Positions 41,263 through 49,856 of a stretch of DNA of 64,000 nt are shown in pieces. The stretch is from Nonomuraea spiralis. Lineage in GTDB: Bacteria; Actinomycetota; Actinomycetes; Streptosporangiales; Streptosporangiaceae. The stretch covers positions 124,001 through 188,000 of the forward strand of contig NZ_BMRC01000008.1 of assembly GCF_014648435.1 (NCBI RefSeq), given 5' to 3'. The position numbers and the translations under genes were made by a program. Under the pieces are notes generated by a model. The model had not been told where the DNA came from. It saw only the letters and a list, made by a program, of their open reading frames with translations, and made no database searches. How positions within the stretch are numbered: position 1 is the stretch's first letter; every line of letters starts with the position of its first letter.

Positions 41263-42066
41263 TTACGGCCGGCCCCAGAAACGACGCAGATGGGGGACCA
41301 GTTCGGCGGCCCGCTCGTCGGGGAAGAACAGCCGGCCGCCCTCGATCTCGACGACCTCCCTGACGCCGGGGATCGTGTCACGCAGCCAGTGGGCCCAGCT
41401 CACGTCGAAGAACACGTCGCCGGTGCCCCACACAACCAGCGTCGGCACGGTGAGCACGGTGAGCCGGGGCTCGATGGCGACCATGTCCTTGGCGTCGATC
41501 GAGGCCAGCAGGCGCTCGAAGGCGCGCCCGCCCCCGGGCTTGGCCAGGATCGGGCGCAGATAGGCGTCGACCAACTCGGCGTGGTCGTCGATGCGCTCGT
41601 AGCCGGCGCCGAGCGCGGTCCTGGCCAGCAGCTCGGGATGGTCCAGCACGGCCGCCACGAGCCCGGCCAGCTCGCCTCTGACGGCCAGTTCGACCGTGTC
41701 CGCGAACGCCTCGGGCGGGGTGTTGGTGTGCACGTCGCAATTGGTGAGGGTGAGCGAACGCAGCCGCTCCGGATGGCGTACGGCGAAGACCTGGGCCACG
41801 GCGCCGCCGGTGTCGTTGGCCACGAGGTCCACCTCGTCCAGGCCGAGCCCGGCGCACAGCTCCTCCACGGCCTCGGCCAGCGCGGGGATCGACAGGTCCG
41901 CCCGCGGCTCGCTGCCGCCGTGCAGGGGCAGGTCGAGGGCCACGCAGCGGCGCTCGTCGCGCAGCTCGGCGATGACGTTGCGCCACAGGTACGAGCTGGT
42001 GCCCACACCGTGCACGAACAAGGTCGCCGGGCCCTGGCCCACGTCCACGTAGGTGATGCCGTCCAT
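41263..42066 (-). CDS. Alpha/beta-fold hydrolase with Asp nucleophile and no obvious catalytic His
   Basis: 267 residues. Oxyanion region FVHGVGTSSYLWRNV and nucleophile elbow VANDTGG (Asp85) look like haloalkane dehalogenases and epoxide hydrolases, where Asp, not Ser, is the nucleophile. The acid-side strand has VVWGTGDVFFD. The usual C-terminal histidine (xGH) is replaced: the segment reads EIEGGRLFFPDE with Arg245. It is divergent from a TetR gene with two palindromes between them, so it is probably a regulated gene. Either an inactive or rewired hydrolase or one using a different base. Ends 10 bp before the MOSC gene start, likely co-transcribed. Confidence 0.82.
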   Translation of the reverse strand: MDGITYVDVGQGPATLFVHGVGTSSYLWRNVIAELRDERRCVALDLPLHGGSEPRADLSIPALAEAVEELCAGLGLDEVDLVANDTGGAVAQVFAVRHPERLRSLTLTNCDVHTNTPPEAFADTVELAVRGELAGLVAAVLDHPELLARTALGAGYERIDDHAELVDAYLRPILAKPGGGRAFERLLASIDAKDMVAIEPRLTVLTVPTLVVWGTGDVFFDVSWAHWLRDTIPGVREVVEIEGGRLFFPDERAAELVPHLRRFWGRP

Positions 42067-42086
42067 GGGGGCTCCTCCCCGATTAC

Positions 42087-42124
42087 AGACCGACTGTCGG
42101 TCTATGAAATTACCGACCGTCGGT
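42087..42124. promoter_or_regulatory. Twin TetR operator palindromes
   Basis: AGACCGAC-T-GTCGGTCT (42087-42103) and ACCGAC-C-GTCGGT (42112-42124). Both share the ACCGAC-N-GTCGGT core and have centres 23 bp apart, lying between the divergent hydrolase and tetR genes. Confidence 0.8.
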
Positions 42125-42145
42125 CGGTCTGTCTAGAGTGGGAGC

Positions 42146-42712
42146 ATGAACCTCAAGGCGGAGCGCGGCGCGGCCACCCGCGACAAGGTCCTGGCCATCG
42201 CCACGCGGCTGTTCGCCGAGCGGGGCTACGACGACACCTCGATCGAGACCGTGCTGCAGGAGTCGGGGCTGAGCCGCGGGGCGCTCTACCACCACTACGC
42301 GGGCAAGGACGCGCTGTTCGAGGCGGTGCTGGAGGCCACGGAGTCGGCCATCGGCGTCAAGATCGCGCGGGCCGTGCGCGGCATCGCCGATCCGGCGGCG
42401 GCGCTACGGGCGGGGGCGCTGGCCTGGATCAGGCTCGCGGGCGACCCGGTGATCCGCCGTATCGTGCTCATCGACGCACCCTCGGTGCTGGGGTGGGAGC
42501 AGTGGCGGGCGGTGGAGGAGCGGTATTCGTTCGGCATGCTCAAGGCGGCCCTGGAGGCGACCGGGGCGGTGCCCGAGGGCTTCGTCGACCTGCACGCCCA
42601 CATGTTGCTGGCCGCGATCAACGAGAGCGCCCTGCTGGTGGCCAGGGGCGGCGACACGGCGACGGCGGAGGCGGCCGTGGAGGAGTTCCTGCGCCGCGTC
42701 CTCACCCCGTAG
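42146..42712 (+). CDS. TetR-family transcriptional regulator
   Basis: 188 residues. HTH: LAIATRLFAERGYDDTSIETVLQESGLSRGALYHHYAGKDALFEAVLE (in parts), with the canonical GALYHHY. The ligand domain resembles the TetR_C type with RRIVLIDAPSVLGWEQWR, a common actinobacterial subgroup. It probably represses itself and the divergent hydrolase (and MOSC) genes through the palindromes at 42087-42124. Confidence 0.92.
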   Translation: MNLKAERGAATRDKVLAIATRLFAERGYDDTSIETVLQESGLSRGALYHHYAGKDALFEAVLEATESAIGVKIARAVRGIADPAAALRAGALAWIRLAGDPVIRRIVLIDAPSVLGWEQWRAVEERYSFGMLKAALEATGAVPEGFVDLHAHMLLAAINESALLVARGGDTATAEAAVEEFLRRVLTP

Positions 42713-42904
42713 AAACCCTCTGGAAACCCCGCAGAAACCCCCTGGCCCCCTAGAACCCCCCGCCCCCCTGAAGACCCACCCAAAACGCACCCCAAGCCTC
42801 TGGAGGCCCTCAGAACGCGCCACGCCGCCCCCCGAAGGCGGGTGGCGGCGATGGCGGGAGGGGGTCAGACGGCCGCGCCGGCCATGCGGCGCAGTACGGG
42901 CGGG
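42713..42904. repeat. C-rich low-complexity spacer
   Basis: Between convergent tetR and sigma factor genes. It holds imperfect repeats of GAAACCCC and runs of C (for example 42715-42775). No gene is supported; it may act as a transcription barrier. Confidence 0.5.
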
Positions 42905-43846
42905 TCAGGCGGCGGCGTTGGCCATGCGGCGGAGGCGGGCCAGGGCGTCGCGTTCGATGCGGCGGGCGCGGTCGCGGCCGATGCCGTAGCGCTCCCCCAC
43001 CTCGGTCAGTGTGTGCTCGCGCCCGTCGACCAGCCCGTAGCGCCACCGCAGCATCTCGCTGGTGTCACCCTCCAGGCCGGTGAGCCACTGGTCGAGCCGC
43101 TCGCGCTCCAGGATGTCGATGGCCTGCTGCTCGGGATCGGCCCACGTCTCGTCGGCGATCATGTCGCCCAGCTCGGTCTCGTCCTCGTCACCCACGCCGA
43201 GCTGCAGCGACACCGGGTCGGAGGCCCAGCGGCGCAGCTCACGCACCCGCTCGATCGGCAGGTCGAGGATCTCGGCGAGATCGTTGTCGGTCGGCTCGGT
43301 GTCGTACTCGGCCAGCATGTCCCGGCGCACCCGCATCAGCCGGGTCATCTGCTCGCCGGCGTGCGTCGGCAGCCGGACCGGACGGGCCTGCTCGTGGATG
43401 GCCCGTCCGACCGACTGCCTGATCCACCACGTGGCGTACGTGGAGAACTTGTACCCCCGCCGGTAGTCGAACTTCTCGACCGCCCGCACCAGGCCCAGGT
43501 TCCCCTCCTGGACCAGGTCGATGAGCGGCATCCCCCGCCCGGAGTACTTCCGGGCCACCGCGACCACCAGGCGCAGGTTGGCCTGGATGAACTCGTCCTT
43601 CGCCCGCCTGCCCGAGACGGCCAGACGCTCCAGCTCCTCGTCGGCCGCGTCCCCGATCCGCGGCTCGGAGCCTCCGCTGTCAAGAAGCTGCTCGGCGAAC
43701 AGGCCCGCCTCGATCCGCTTGGCGAGCTCCACCTCTTCCTCCGCCGTGAGCAGCGGGACCCGGCCGATCTCGGCCAAATATGTCCCCAGCAGGTCGCGCT
43801 CGGCGACGTGCTGCTCCTGCGTGCGACTCCCCGTAGGCCTTGCCAT
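42905..43846 (-). CDS. Group 2 RNA polymerase sigma-70 factor (Hrd/SigB type)
   Basis: 313 residues from the ATG at 43846 (frame open to 43906). Region 1.2 DLLGTYLAEIGRVPLLTAEEE, region 2 NLRLVVAVARKYSGRGMPLIDLVQEGNLGLVRAVEKFDYRRGYKFSTYATWWIRQ (in parts), region 3, and region 4 LTEVGERYGIGRDRARRIERDAL. It lacks the long acidic N-terminal extension of the primary factor HrdB, so it is an HrdA/C/D-like or SigB-like alternative primary-type factor. Such factors are usually dispensable and act in stress or stationary phase. No anti-sigma gene is adjacent. Confidence 0.92.
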   Translation of the reverse strand: MARPTGSRTQEQHVAERDLLGTYLAEIGRVPLLTAEEEVELAKRIEAGLFAEQLLDSGGSEPRIGDAADEELERLAVSGRRAKDEFIQANLRLVVAVARKYSGRGMPLIDLVQEGNLGLVRAVEKFDYRRGYKFSTYATWWIRQSVGRAIHEQARPVRLPTHAGEQMTRLMRVRRDMLAEYDTEPTDNDLAEILDLPIERVRELRRWASDPVSLQLGVGDEDETELGDMIADETWADPEQQAIDILERERLDQWLTGLEGDTSEMLRWRYGLVDGREHTLTEVGERYGIGRDRARRIERDALARLRRMANAAA

Positions 43847-43952
43847 CCCCTGGCACCTCGTTCCGCAGCTGCGTCCTATATCCGGCCAACGTCCGGCCGG
43901 AAGCAAAGATTCCCTAAACAGCTACGCCCGAGGGAGGGTCTTGGACGTCCTC

Positions 43953-45095
43953 CTAAAGGAGGAGACCGGCCTGAAACACCTGGTGGACAAGGGGAACACC
44001 GGGTCGGTACGCCAGGTGGACATAGGAAGGGGCGTCGAGCACGACCAGGTCCGCCCGCGCTCCCCGCCGCAACCAGCCTACGTCCGTACGGCGCAGCGCG
44101 CGGGCCCCGCCGTACGTGGCCGCACGTACCGCCTCCAGCGGCGTCATGCCCATCTCCCGTACGGCCAGCGCCACGCAGAACGGCATCGACGAGGTGAACG
44201 ACGAGCCCGGGTTGCAGTCGGTGGCCAGCGCGACCGTGGCGCCCGCGTCGATGAGCCGCCGCGCGTCCGGGTACGGCGACCGCGTGGAGAACTCGGCCCC
44301 CGGCAGCAGCGTCGCCACCGTCTCGCCGCCGGCGAGCGCGTCGACGTCGGCCGCCGACAGGTGGGTGCAGTGGTCGGCCGAGGCCGCGCCCAGTTCGCAG
44401 GCGATGCGCACGCCGGGCCCCTCGGTGAGCTGGTTGGCGTGCACCCGGGCCTGCAACCCGGCCTTGATCCCGGCGTTCAGGATCTCCCTGGTCTGGTCGC
44501 CGTCGAACGCGCCGCGCTCGCAGAAGACGTCCACCCATTTGGCGTAGGGCGCGCAGGCTTCGAGCATCTCCCCTGCCACCAGGCGGACGTAGTCGTCGGC
44601 GTCCACGCCCGCGGGGACGACGTGCGCGCCCAGGTAGGTGGTCTCGTCGGTGAGGGTGGTGGCGATCTCCAGCGAGCGGCGTTCGTGCTCGGTGGACAGG
44701 CCGTAGCCGCTCTTGATCTCCACGGTGGTGGTGCCCTGGGCGAGCATCTCCTCCACCAGGGAGCGGGCCCGTGTGGCGAGGTCGGCGTCGCTCGCGGCGC
44801 GGGTGGCGGCGACGGTCGTCCTGATGCCGCCGCCGGTGTACGACTCCCCCGACATACGGGCCTGGAACTCGGCCGTACGGTCGCCGGCGAAGATCAGGTG
44901 GGCGTGGCTGTCCACGAACCCGGGCAGCACGGCCCGGCCACCGACGTGCACCCGTTCGTCGGCGTCGGGCGCCTGGGCGGCGGGGCCGGTCCAGGCCACC
45001 AGGCCGTCCTCGATCACCAGCGCCGCGTCGGTGATCTCCTCGCACTCGGGGTCGCCGGTGTAGAGCAGGCCGATCCCGTCGATCAGCGTGGTCAT
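43953..45095 (-). CDS. hutI: Imidazolonepropionase
   Basis: 380 residues. Amidohydrolase with the metal-binding DSHAHLIFAGDR, KSGYGLSTEHE, the substrate loop GAHVVPAG, HANQL and a metal Asp in ATDCNPGSS. It hydrolyses 4-imidazolone-5-propionate to N-formimidoyl-L-glutamate, the third step of histidine breakdown. The ATG overlaps the hutF stop (ATGA). Its stop lies within the short inverted repeat TCCTCCT-AA-AGGAGGA. Confidence 0.95.
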   Translation of the reverse strand: MTTLIDGIGLLYTGDPECEEITDAALVIEDGLVAWTGPAAQAPDADERVHVGGRAVLPGFVDSHAHLIFAGDRTAEFQARMSGESYTGGGIRTTVAATRAASDADLATRARSLVEEMLAQGTTTVEIKSGYGLSTEHERRSLEIATTLTDETTYLGAHVVPAGVDADDYVRLVAGEMLEACAPYAKWVDVFCERGAFDGDQTREILNAGIKAGLQARVHANQLTEGPGVRIACELGAASADHCTHLSAADVDALAGGETVATLLPGAEFSTRSPYPDARRLIDAGATVALATDCNPGSSFTSSMPFCVALAVREMGMTPLEAVRAATYGGARALRRTDVGWLRRGARADLVVLDAPSYVHLAYRPGVPLVHQVFQAGLLL

Positions 45096-46414
45096 CGCAC
45101 TTTTCCAATCGCCTCGGAGAGCATGGATCCGACATCGCCCAGTTGGTGGCGGCCCTGCGCGACCACCCTGCGGCCGCCCGAGACCACCGAGTGCACGTCG
45201 CTCGCCGTGGCCGCGAACACCACGGCCTCCAGCCCGCCGATGCCCGCCGTACGCACCGAGTCGAGGCGGACCGACACCAGGTCGGCCCACGCGCCGGGGA
45301 TGAGCCGGCCGGCGTCGGCGAAGCCGAGCGAGGTGTGGCCGGCGCCGGTGGCGGCGGTGAGCAGGTCGGCGGCGCTCCAGTGGCCGCGCCGCTCGCTGGT
45401 CAGCCGCTCGTCCATCTCGACCGAGCGGGCCTCCTCGAACAGGTCGATCACCGCGTGGCCGTCGGAGCCGAGCGTGATCGGCGTGCCCCGGTCGGCCGCC
45501 GCCCTGGCCGGGCCGACGCCGTCGGCGAGGTCGCGCTCGGTGGTGGGGCACATGCAGATGTACGTGCCCGACTGACCGAGCAGCTCCACGTCGGATTCGG
45601 TCAGGTGGGTGGCGTGGACCGCGGTCGAACGCGGGCCGAGCACGCCGCGCTCGTGCAGGATCTGGACCGGCGTGGCGGCGTACGTCTCGGCGCAGGCCGC
45701 GTTCTCGGCGCGCTGCTCGGAGACGTGTACGTGCAGGGGCGCGGCGTGCCGGTGGGAGAACTCGGCCACCACCGGCATCTGGTCGGGCGGCACCGCGCGC
45801 ACGGAGTGGATGGCGGCCCCGATCTCCACGTCGGGCTGCCCCTCGTACGCCGCGGCCAGGTCGTCGGCCCGGACGGCCCAGCCCTCGGCGTTGCCGTCGC
45901 TGAACCGGAGCTGGGTGCCCGCCAGCGGCACGCCGATGCCGCCGGACATGTAACAGGTGTCGAGCAGCGTGATGCGCAGCCCCGCCTCGCGCGCCGCCTG
46001 GACGAGCGCGTGGCCCATCACGTTCCGGTCCTCGTACGGGCGGCCGTCGGGGGCGTGGTGGAGGTAGTGGAACTCGCCCACGCAGGTCACCCCTGCCAGC
46101 GCCATCTCGGAGTAGACGGCCTTGGCGAGCTGGTAGTAGGTGTCGGGGTCGAGCCTGGCGGCCACCTCGTACATCTGGTCGCGCCAGGTCCAGAAGTCGC
46201 CCTTGCCGCGCTGGGTGGCGCCGCGCAGGGCCCGGTGGAAGGCGTGGGAGTGGGCGTTGGCCAGGCCGGGGATGGTCAGGCCGGCCAGCCGCTCGGCCGA
46301 GCCCGGCTCGCCCCGCTCGATCCTGGCGATCCTGGCGCCCTCGACCTCGATCAGGACGCCGTGGACGACCCCGTCGGGCAACCAGGCCTGCTCGCACCAG
46401 TAGGTCAGCGACAC
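45092..46414 (-). CDS. hutF: Formimidoylglutamate deiminase
   Basis: 440 residues from the GTG at 46414, overlapping the upstream amidohydrolase gene by 10 nt. Amidohydrolase motifs NAHSHAFHRALRG, HVHVSEQ, HATHL and GSDGHAV. HutF releases ammonia from formimidoylglutamate giving N-formylglutamate, so this organism uses the two-step HutF route rather than direct HutG hydrolysis to formamide. Next enzyme needed: N-formylglutamate amidohydrolase. Confidence 0.93.
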   Translation of the reverse strand: MSLTYWCEQAWLPDGVVHGVLIEVEGARIARIERGEPGSAERLAGLTIPGLANAHSHAFHRALRGATQRGKGDFWTWRDQMYEVAARLDPDTYYQLAKAVYSEMALAGVTCVGEFHYLHHAPDGRPYEDRNVMGHALVQAAREAGLRITLLDTCYMSGGIGVPLAGTQLRFSDGNAEGWAVRADDLAAAYEGQPDVEIGAAIHSVRAVPPDQMPVVAEFSHRHAAPLHVHVSEQRAENAACAETYAATPVQILHERGVLGPRSTAVHATHLTESDVELLGQSGTYICMCPTTERDLADGVGPARAAADRGTPITLGSDGHAVIDLFEEARSVEMDERLTSERRGHWSAADLLTAATGAGHTSLGFADAGRLIPGAWADLVSVRLDSVRTAGIGGLEAVVFAATASDVHSVVSGGRRVVAQGRHQLGDVGSMLSEAIGKVR

Positions 46415-47574
46415 AGATCCTCCAGCACGTCCGCGAGTGCCACCACTCCCGCATGGCAGTCTGCCTGGTCGGCGTGCTCCTCGGGAGAATGGGAGACGCC
46501 GGTGGGGTTGCGTACGAACAACATCGTGCTCGGGATGCCCGCCGTGGCGAGGATTCCGGCGTCGTGACCGGCTCCCGTGGGCAGGATCGGCGCGGGCGTG
46601 TCGCCGCCCGCGACGCGCGCCACCCGGTCCCTGAGCGTGGTCTCGAAGCCGACCTCGGGCGTCCACGACTCCTCGCGCACGCCCGCCCCGGCCGCCGCGG
46701 TCAGCTCCTCGACCAGGGCGCGGACCGCGGGCTCGGCCGGACCCCGGGCGTCGAGCCAGGCCGAGACCAGGCCGGGGATCGCGTTGGCGTTGCCGGGCGA
46801 GACGCGGGTCTTGCCGACCGTGGCCACCACGCCGTGGCGCCCGGCCGCCTCGCGGGCGGCCAGCACCAGGCGGGCGAAGGGCAACATCGGGTCGTCGCGG
46901 TCGGCCAGCCGGGTGGTGCCGGCATGGTCGGCCCTGCCGTGGAAGTCGAACCGCCACCGGCCATGGGGCCAGATGGCGCTGGCCACGCCCACCGGGCGGT
47001 CCTCGTGGACGAGCCCGCGGCCCTGCTCGACGTGGAGCTCGACGAACGTGCCGACGGTGGCGAGGGTCTCGGGGTCGTGCCCCACGGCCTCCGGCTTGCG
47101 GCCGGCCCGCGCCATGACGTCGGCCAGCGTGTCGCCCTCGTCGTCGGTGAGCGCGAGCGCGCGCTCCGGCGTCAGCGCGCCGGTGAGCAGCCGGGAGCCC
47201 ATGCACGGCATGCCGAACCTGGCCCCCTCCTCGTCGGTGAAGCAGGCGATGCCGAGCGGCCGTCCCGGGCTGACCTGCCGCTCGCGCAGCAGGTCGAGCG
47301 CGGCGAACGCGGACACCACGCCGAGCGGGCCGTCGTAGGCGCCGCCCTGGCGCACCGAGTCGAGGTGGCTGCCGGTGACCACGCCGGGGCGCCGCGAGGG
47401 GTCGCCCCACCAGGCCCAGAGGTTGCCGTTGCGGTCTTCCCGCAGGTCGAGCCCGCGGCGCGCGGCCTCGCCCGCGAACCACCCGCGTAGCTCCATGTCG
47501 GCGTCCGACCAGGCGTCCCGCAGGTATCCGCCGGAGCGGGGATCTCGTCCTATGTGCGCGAGTGGTTCAAGCAT
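46405..47574 (-). CDS. M20-family Zn amidohydrolase (allantoate amidohydrolase-like)
   Basis: 389 residues. Metal ligands in GSHLDSVRQGGAYDGPLG, DEEGARF, ELHVEQG and the late GAGHDA; the C-terminal substrate motif is SHSPEEH. Annotated relatives are allantoate amidohydrolases or N-carbamoyl amino-acid hydrolases. As first gene of an operon with hutF and hutI it more probably hydrolyses N-formylglutamate to glutamate and formate, the missing HutG step. The same gene order occurs in Streptomyces hut loci as I recall it. Start ATG at 47574, 13 nt after the shared hut palindrome. Confidence 0.85.
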   Translation of the reverse strand: MLEPLAHIGRDPRSGGYLRDAWSDADMELRGWFAGEAARRGLDLREDRNGNLWAWWGDPSRRPGVVTGSHLDSVRQGGAYDGPLGVVSAFAALDLLRERQVSPGRPLGIACFTDEEGARFGMPCMGSRLLTGALTPERALALTDDEGDTLADVMARAGRKPEAVGHDPETLATVGTFVELHVEQGRGLVHEDRPVGVASAIWPHGRWRFDFHGRADHAGTTRLADRDDPMLPFARLVLAAREAAGRHGVVATVGKTRVSPGNANAIPGLVSAWLDARGPAEPAVRALVEELTAAAGAGVREESWTPEVGFETTLRDRVARVAGGDTPAPILPTGAGHDAGILATAGIPSTMLFVRNPTGVSHSPEEHADQADCHAGVVALADVLEDLCR

Positions 47575-47587
47575 GGGTCCACTGTAG

Positions 47588-47603
47588 TGAATGGAACCAT
47601 TCA
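47588..47603. promoter_or_regulatory. hut palindrome, copy upstream of amidohydrolase-hutF-hutI
   Basis: TGAATG-GAAC-CATTCA, a 6+4+6 palindrome 13 nt from the start codon. The same arms and spacing occur at 53145-53160 upstream of hutU. Likely operator for a common hut regulator. Confidence 0.75.
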
Positions 47604-47607
47604 GATG

Positions 47608-48294
47608 TCAGGTGACCGGGCCCGCGCTCGGCCGGAGGGTGAGTTCGGTGAGGTGGGCGTCGGGGCCCGCGTTGATCGTGGCCAGCACGGCCCGCGCCAC
47701 GGTCTCCGGCGTGAGGTACTTGTCCGGCTCGTACGCCCCGCCCTCCTGGGCGCGTACGCCGCGCTGCATGTCGGTGGCCACCCGGCCCGGGTAGACGGTG
47801 GTGACGCGCAGCTCGGGCTCCTCCTGGCGCAGCGCGTCGGCGAAGGCGCGCAGGGCGAACTTGCTGGCCGCGTACGCGCCCCACTCCGGGTTGGCCCGCT
47901 GGCCGGCGCCGGAGTTGACGCAGACGACATGCCCCTGGGCGTGGCGCAGCGCGGGCAGCAGCAGCCGGGTCAGCTCGGCGACCGCCACGACGTTGAGCTC
48001 CATCGTCGTGCGCCAGTCGGCCACGGGCAGGTCGGCGATCCGGCCGAGCAGCGCGACCCCGGCGCTGTGCACGAGCACGTCGAGCCGATCGACGCCGGCG
48101 ACGTCGGCCTCGGTGACCCGGGTCAGCTCGACGGCCCAGGGGCGGGCGTCGGGCAGTTCGGCGGCCAGCTCGGCGAGCGCGGACTCGTCCCTGCCGCCGA
48201 GGATGACGTGGTGCGTGGGGGCCAGCGCCCGCGCCACGGCCTCGCCCACGCCACGGGATGCGCCGGTGACCAGCGCGGTCGGTCGTTCAGTCAT
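47608..48294 (-). CDS. SDR-family oxidoreductase
   Basis: 228 residues from the ATG at 48294. TGASRGVGEAVA cofactor motif, NSGAGQ..WGAYAASKFA with the Ser-Tyr-Lys catalytic set, and PGRVATDMQRG. A classical NAD(P)(H)-dependent short-chain dehydrogenase of unknown substrate. It is divergent from a PadR gene and lies between the two hut units without being an obvious hut enzyme. Confidence 0.88.
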   Translation of the reverse strand: MTERPTALVTGASRGVGEAVARALAPTHHVILGGRDESALAELAAELPDARPWAVELTRVTEADVAGVDRLDVLVHSAGVALLGRIADLPVADWRTTMELNVVAVAELTRLLLPALRHAQGHVVCVNSGAGQRANPEWGAYAASKFALRAFADALRQEEPELRVTTVYPGRVATDMQRGVRAQEGGAYEPDKYLTPETVARAVLATINAGPDAHLTELTLRPSAGPVT

Positions 48295-48323
48295 GCGGCC
48301 GAGTTTATGACCTTGACGCGTAT

Positions 48324-48350
48324 TCAAATTTGAGTACAAACTTGAGCACA
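48324..48350. promoter_or_regulatory. PadR operator candidate
   Basis: TCAAATTTGA palindrome (48324-48333) followed by the direct repeats TTGAGTACA (48330-48338) and TTGAGCACA (48342-48350), 12 nt apart. The last one reaches the padR start codon, so the mRNA may be nearly leaderless. Confidence 0.5.
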
Positions 48351-48883
48351 TGTCGGCGTCAACACGCATTCTGATTCTCGGTTCCCTGCTCGACGGCCCC
48401 ATGAACGGCTACGGCGTACGCCGGCGGCTGGAGATGATGGGCGCCGACACCTGGGCCAACGTGGCCTTCGGCTCGATCTACCACGGCCTGGGCAAGATGG
48501 CCGACGAGGGCCTGCTCACGGTGGTGGAGGCCGGCAAGGGCGGCAAGGTCGTCTACGAGCTCACCGAGGCCGGCCGCTACGAGTTCCACCATCTGCTGAT
48601 GTACGCCTGGTCCGAGGTCAAGCCCGTCGTCGACCCGTTCCAGGTGGCGCTGACGTTCATGAACCGGTTGGAAAAGCAGGAGATTCTCGACGCGTTGCAT
48701 GGCAGGATCCGGCAACTGCGACTGAACATCGACACCATCGACCACGCCTACGGCACCAAACAGCGCTACGGCGAGCCCCGGCACCTCGACGAGAACCTCC
48801 GCCTGACCCAGGCCGTCCTCCAGGCCCAGCTCGACTGGGTGGAAGGAGCGATCGGCCGGGTCGAGAAGGACGAACTTCCCTGA
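48350..48883 (+). CDS. PadR-family transcriptional regulator
   Basis: 177 residues. N-terminal PadR winged helix (ILGSLLDGPMNGYGVRRRLE, then GSIYHGLGKMADEGLLTVVE) and a Vir-type C-terminal helical dimerisation domain. It is the first gene of an operon with a Drr-type ABC exporter (19 nt to the ATPase), the usual arrangement for PadR repressors of drug pumps. The divergent SDR may share control. Confidence 0.92.
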   Translation: MSASTRILILGSLLDGPMNGYGVRRRLEMMGADTWANVAFGSIYHGLGKMADEGLLTVVEAGKGGKVVYELTEAGRYEFHHLLMYAWSEVKPVVDPFQVALTFMNRLEKQEILDALHGRIRQLRLNIDTIDHAYGTKQRYGEPRHLDENLRLTQAVLQAQLDWVEGAIGRVEKDELP

Positions 48884-48902
48884 GGACTTCCTGAGGAGAA
48901 AG

Positions 48903-49856
48903 ATGATCATTGAGGCACGTGATTTACGCAAGACGTTCACCACCAGGGGCCGCAAGGGCTCCCAGACCGTCGAGGCCGTGCGCGGCGTCGACCTGACCGT
49001 GGAGAAGGGCGAGATCTTCGGGGTGCTCGGGCCCAACGGCGCGGGCAAGACCACGACGATCCGCATGCTGGCCACGCTGATCGTCCCCGACTCCGGCACC
49101 GCCGTCGTCGCCGGGCACGACCTGCTGAAGGAGCCCGAGGCCGTACGCCGCAAGCTCGGCTACGTCAGCCAGGAGGGCGGCGTGGAGGACACCACGAGCG
49201 CCCGCGCCCAGATCATGATGGCCGCCAGGATCCACAACGTGGCCGACCCGAAGCGGGCGACGGCCGACGTCCTCGACCGCTTCGACCTGGCCGAACTGGC
49301 CGACCGGCCCGGCCGTACGCTCTCCGGCGGCCAGAAGCGGCGGGTGGCCGTCGCGCTCGGGCTGGTGCACGCGCCGCGGCTGCTGTTCCTCGACGAGCCC
49401 ACCACGGGCCTCGACCCGCAGAACCGCGCGAACCTCTGGGAGCGCATCAGGCAGCTCCGCGAGTCCGGCACCAGCGTGCTGCTCAGCACCCACTACCTCG
49501 ACGAGGCCGACGCGCTCTGCGACCGGCTGGTGATCGTCGACCACGGGCGGATCGTCGCCGAGGGCACGCCCGGCGAGCTCAAGCGCGAGGTCTCCGGCGA
49601 CGTGGTCACGCTCCGGCTGGAGGAGCCCGAGCGGGCCGCCGAGGCCCTCAGGCCCCTGGCCCGCGAGGTCCGCGTGGACGAGGACGCCCTGCGCGTCTAC
49701 GTCGACGACGGCGAGCACACCCTGCCCGCGCTGCTGCACATCCTTGAGGAGCAGGGCATCGGCCTGCGCTCGATCGCGCTCGACCGCTCCACCCTCGACG
49801 ACGTCTTCCTGGCCAAGACCGGCCGATCCCTCCGCGACGCGGGAGCCGCCGCATGA
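48903..49856 (+). CDS. ABC exporter ATPase (DrrA-like)
   Basis: 317 residues; GAGGAGAAAG precedes the ATG. Walker A GPNGAGKTT, YVSQEGGVEDTTSARAQI, LSGGQKRRVAVALGLVHAP, Walker B LFLDEPTTGLDPQNR, and DDVFLAKTGRSL at the end, as in DrrA. Partner permease follows with a 4-bp overlap. Exports an unknown, probably hydrophobic compound. Confidence 0.92.
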   Translation: MIIEARDLRKTFTTRGRKGSQTVEAVRGVDLTVEKGEIFGVLGPNGAGKTTTIRMLATLIVPDSGTAVVAGHDLLKEPEAVRRKLGYVSQEGGVEDTTSARAQIMMAARIHNVADPKRATADVLDRFDLAELADRPGRTLSGGQKRRVAVALGLVHAPRLLFLDEPTTGLDPQNRANLWERIRQLRESGTSVLLSTHYLDEADALCDRLVIVDHGRIVAEGTPGELKREVSGDVVTLRLEEPERAAEALRPLAREVRVDEDALRVYVDDGEHTLPALLHILEEQGIGLRSIALDRSTLDDVFLAKTGRSLRDAGAAA

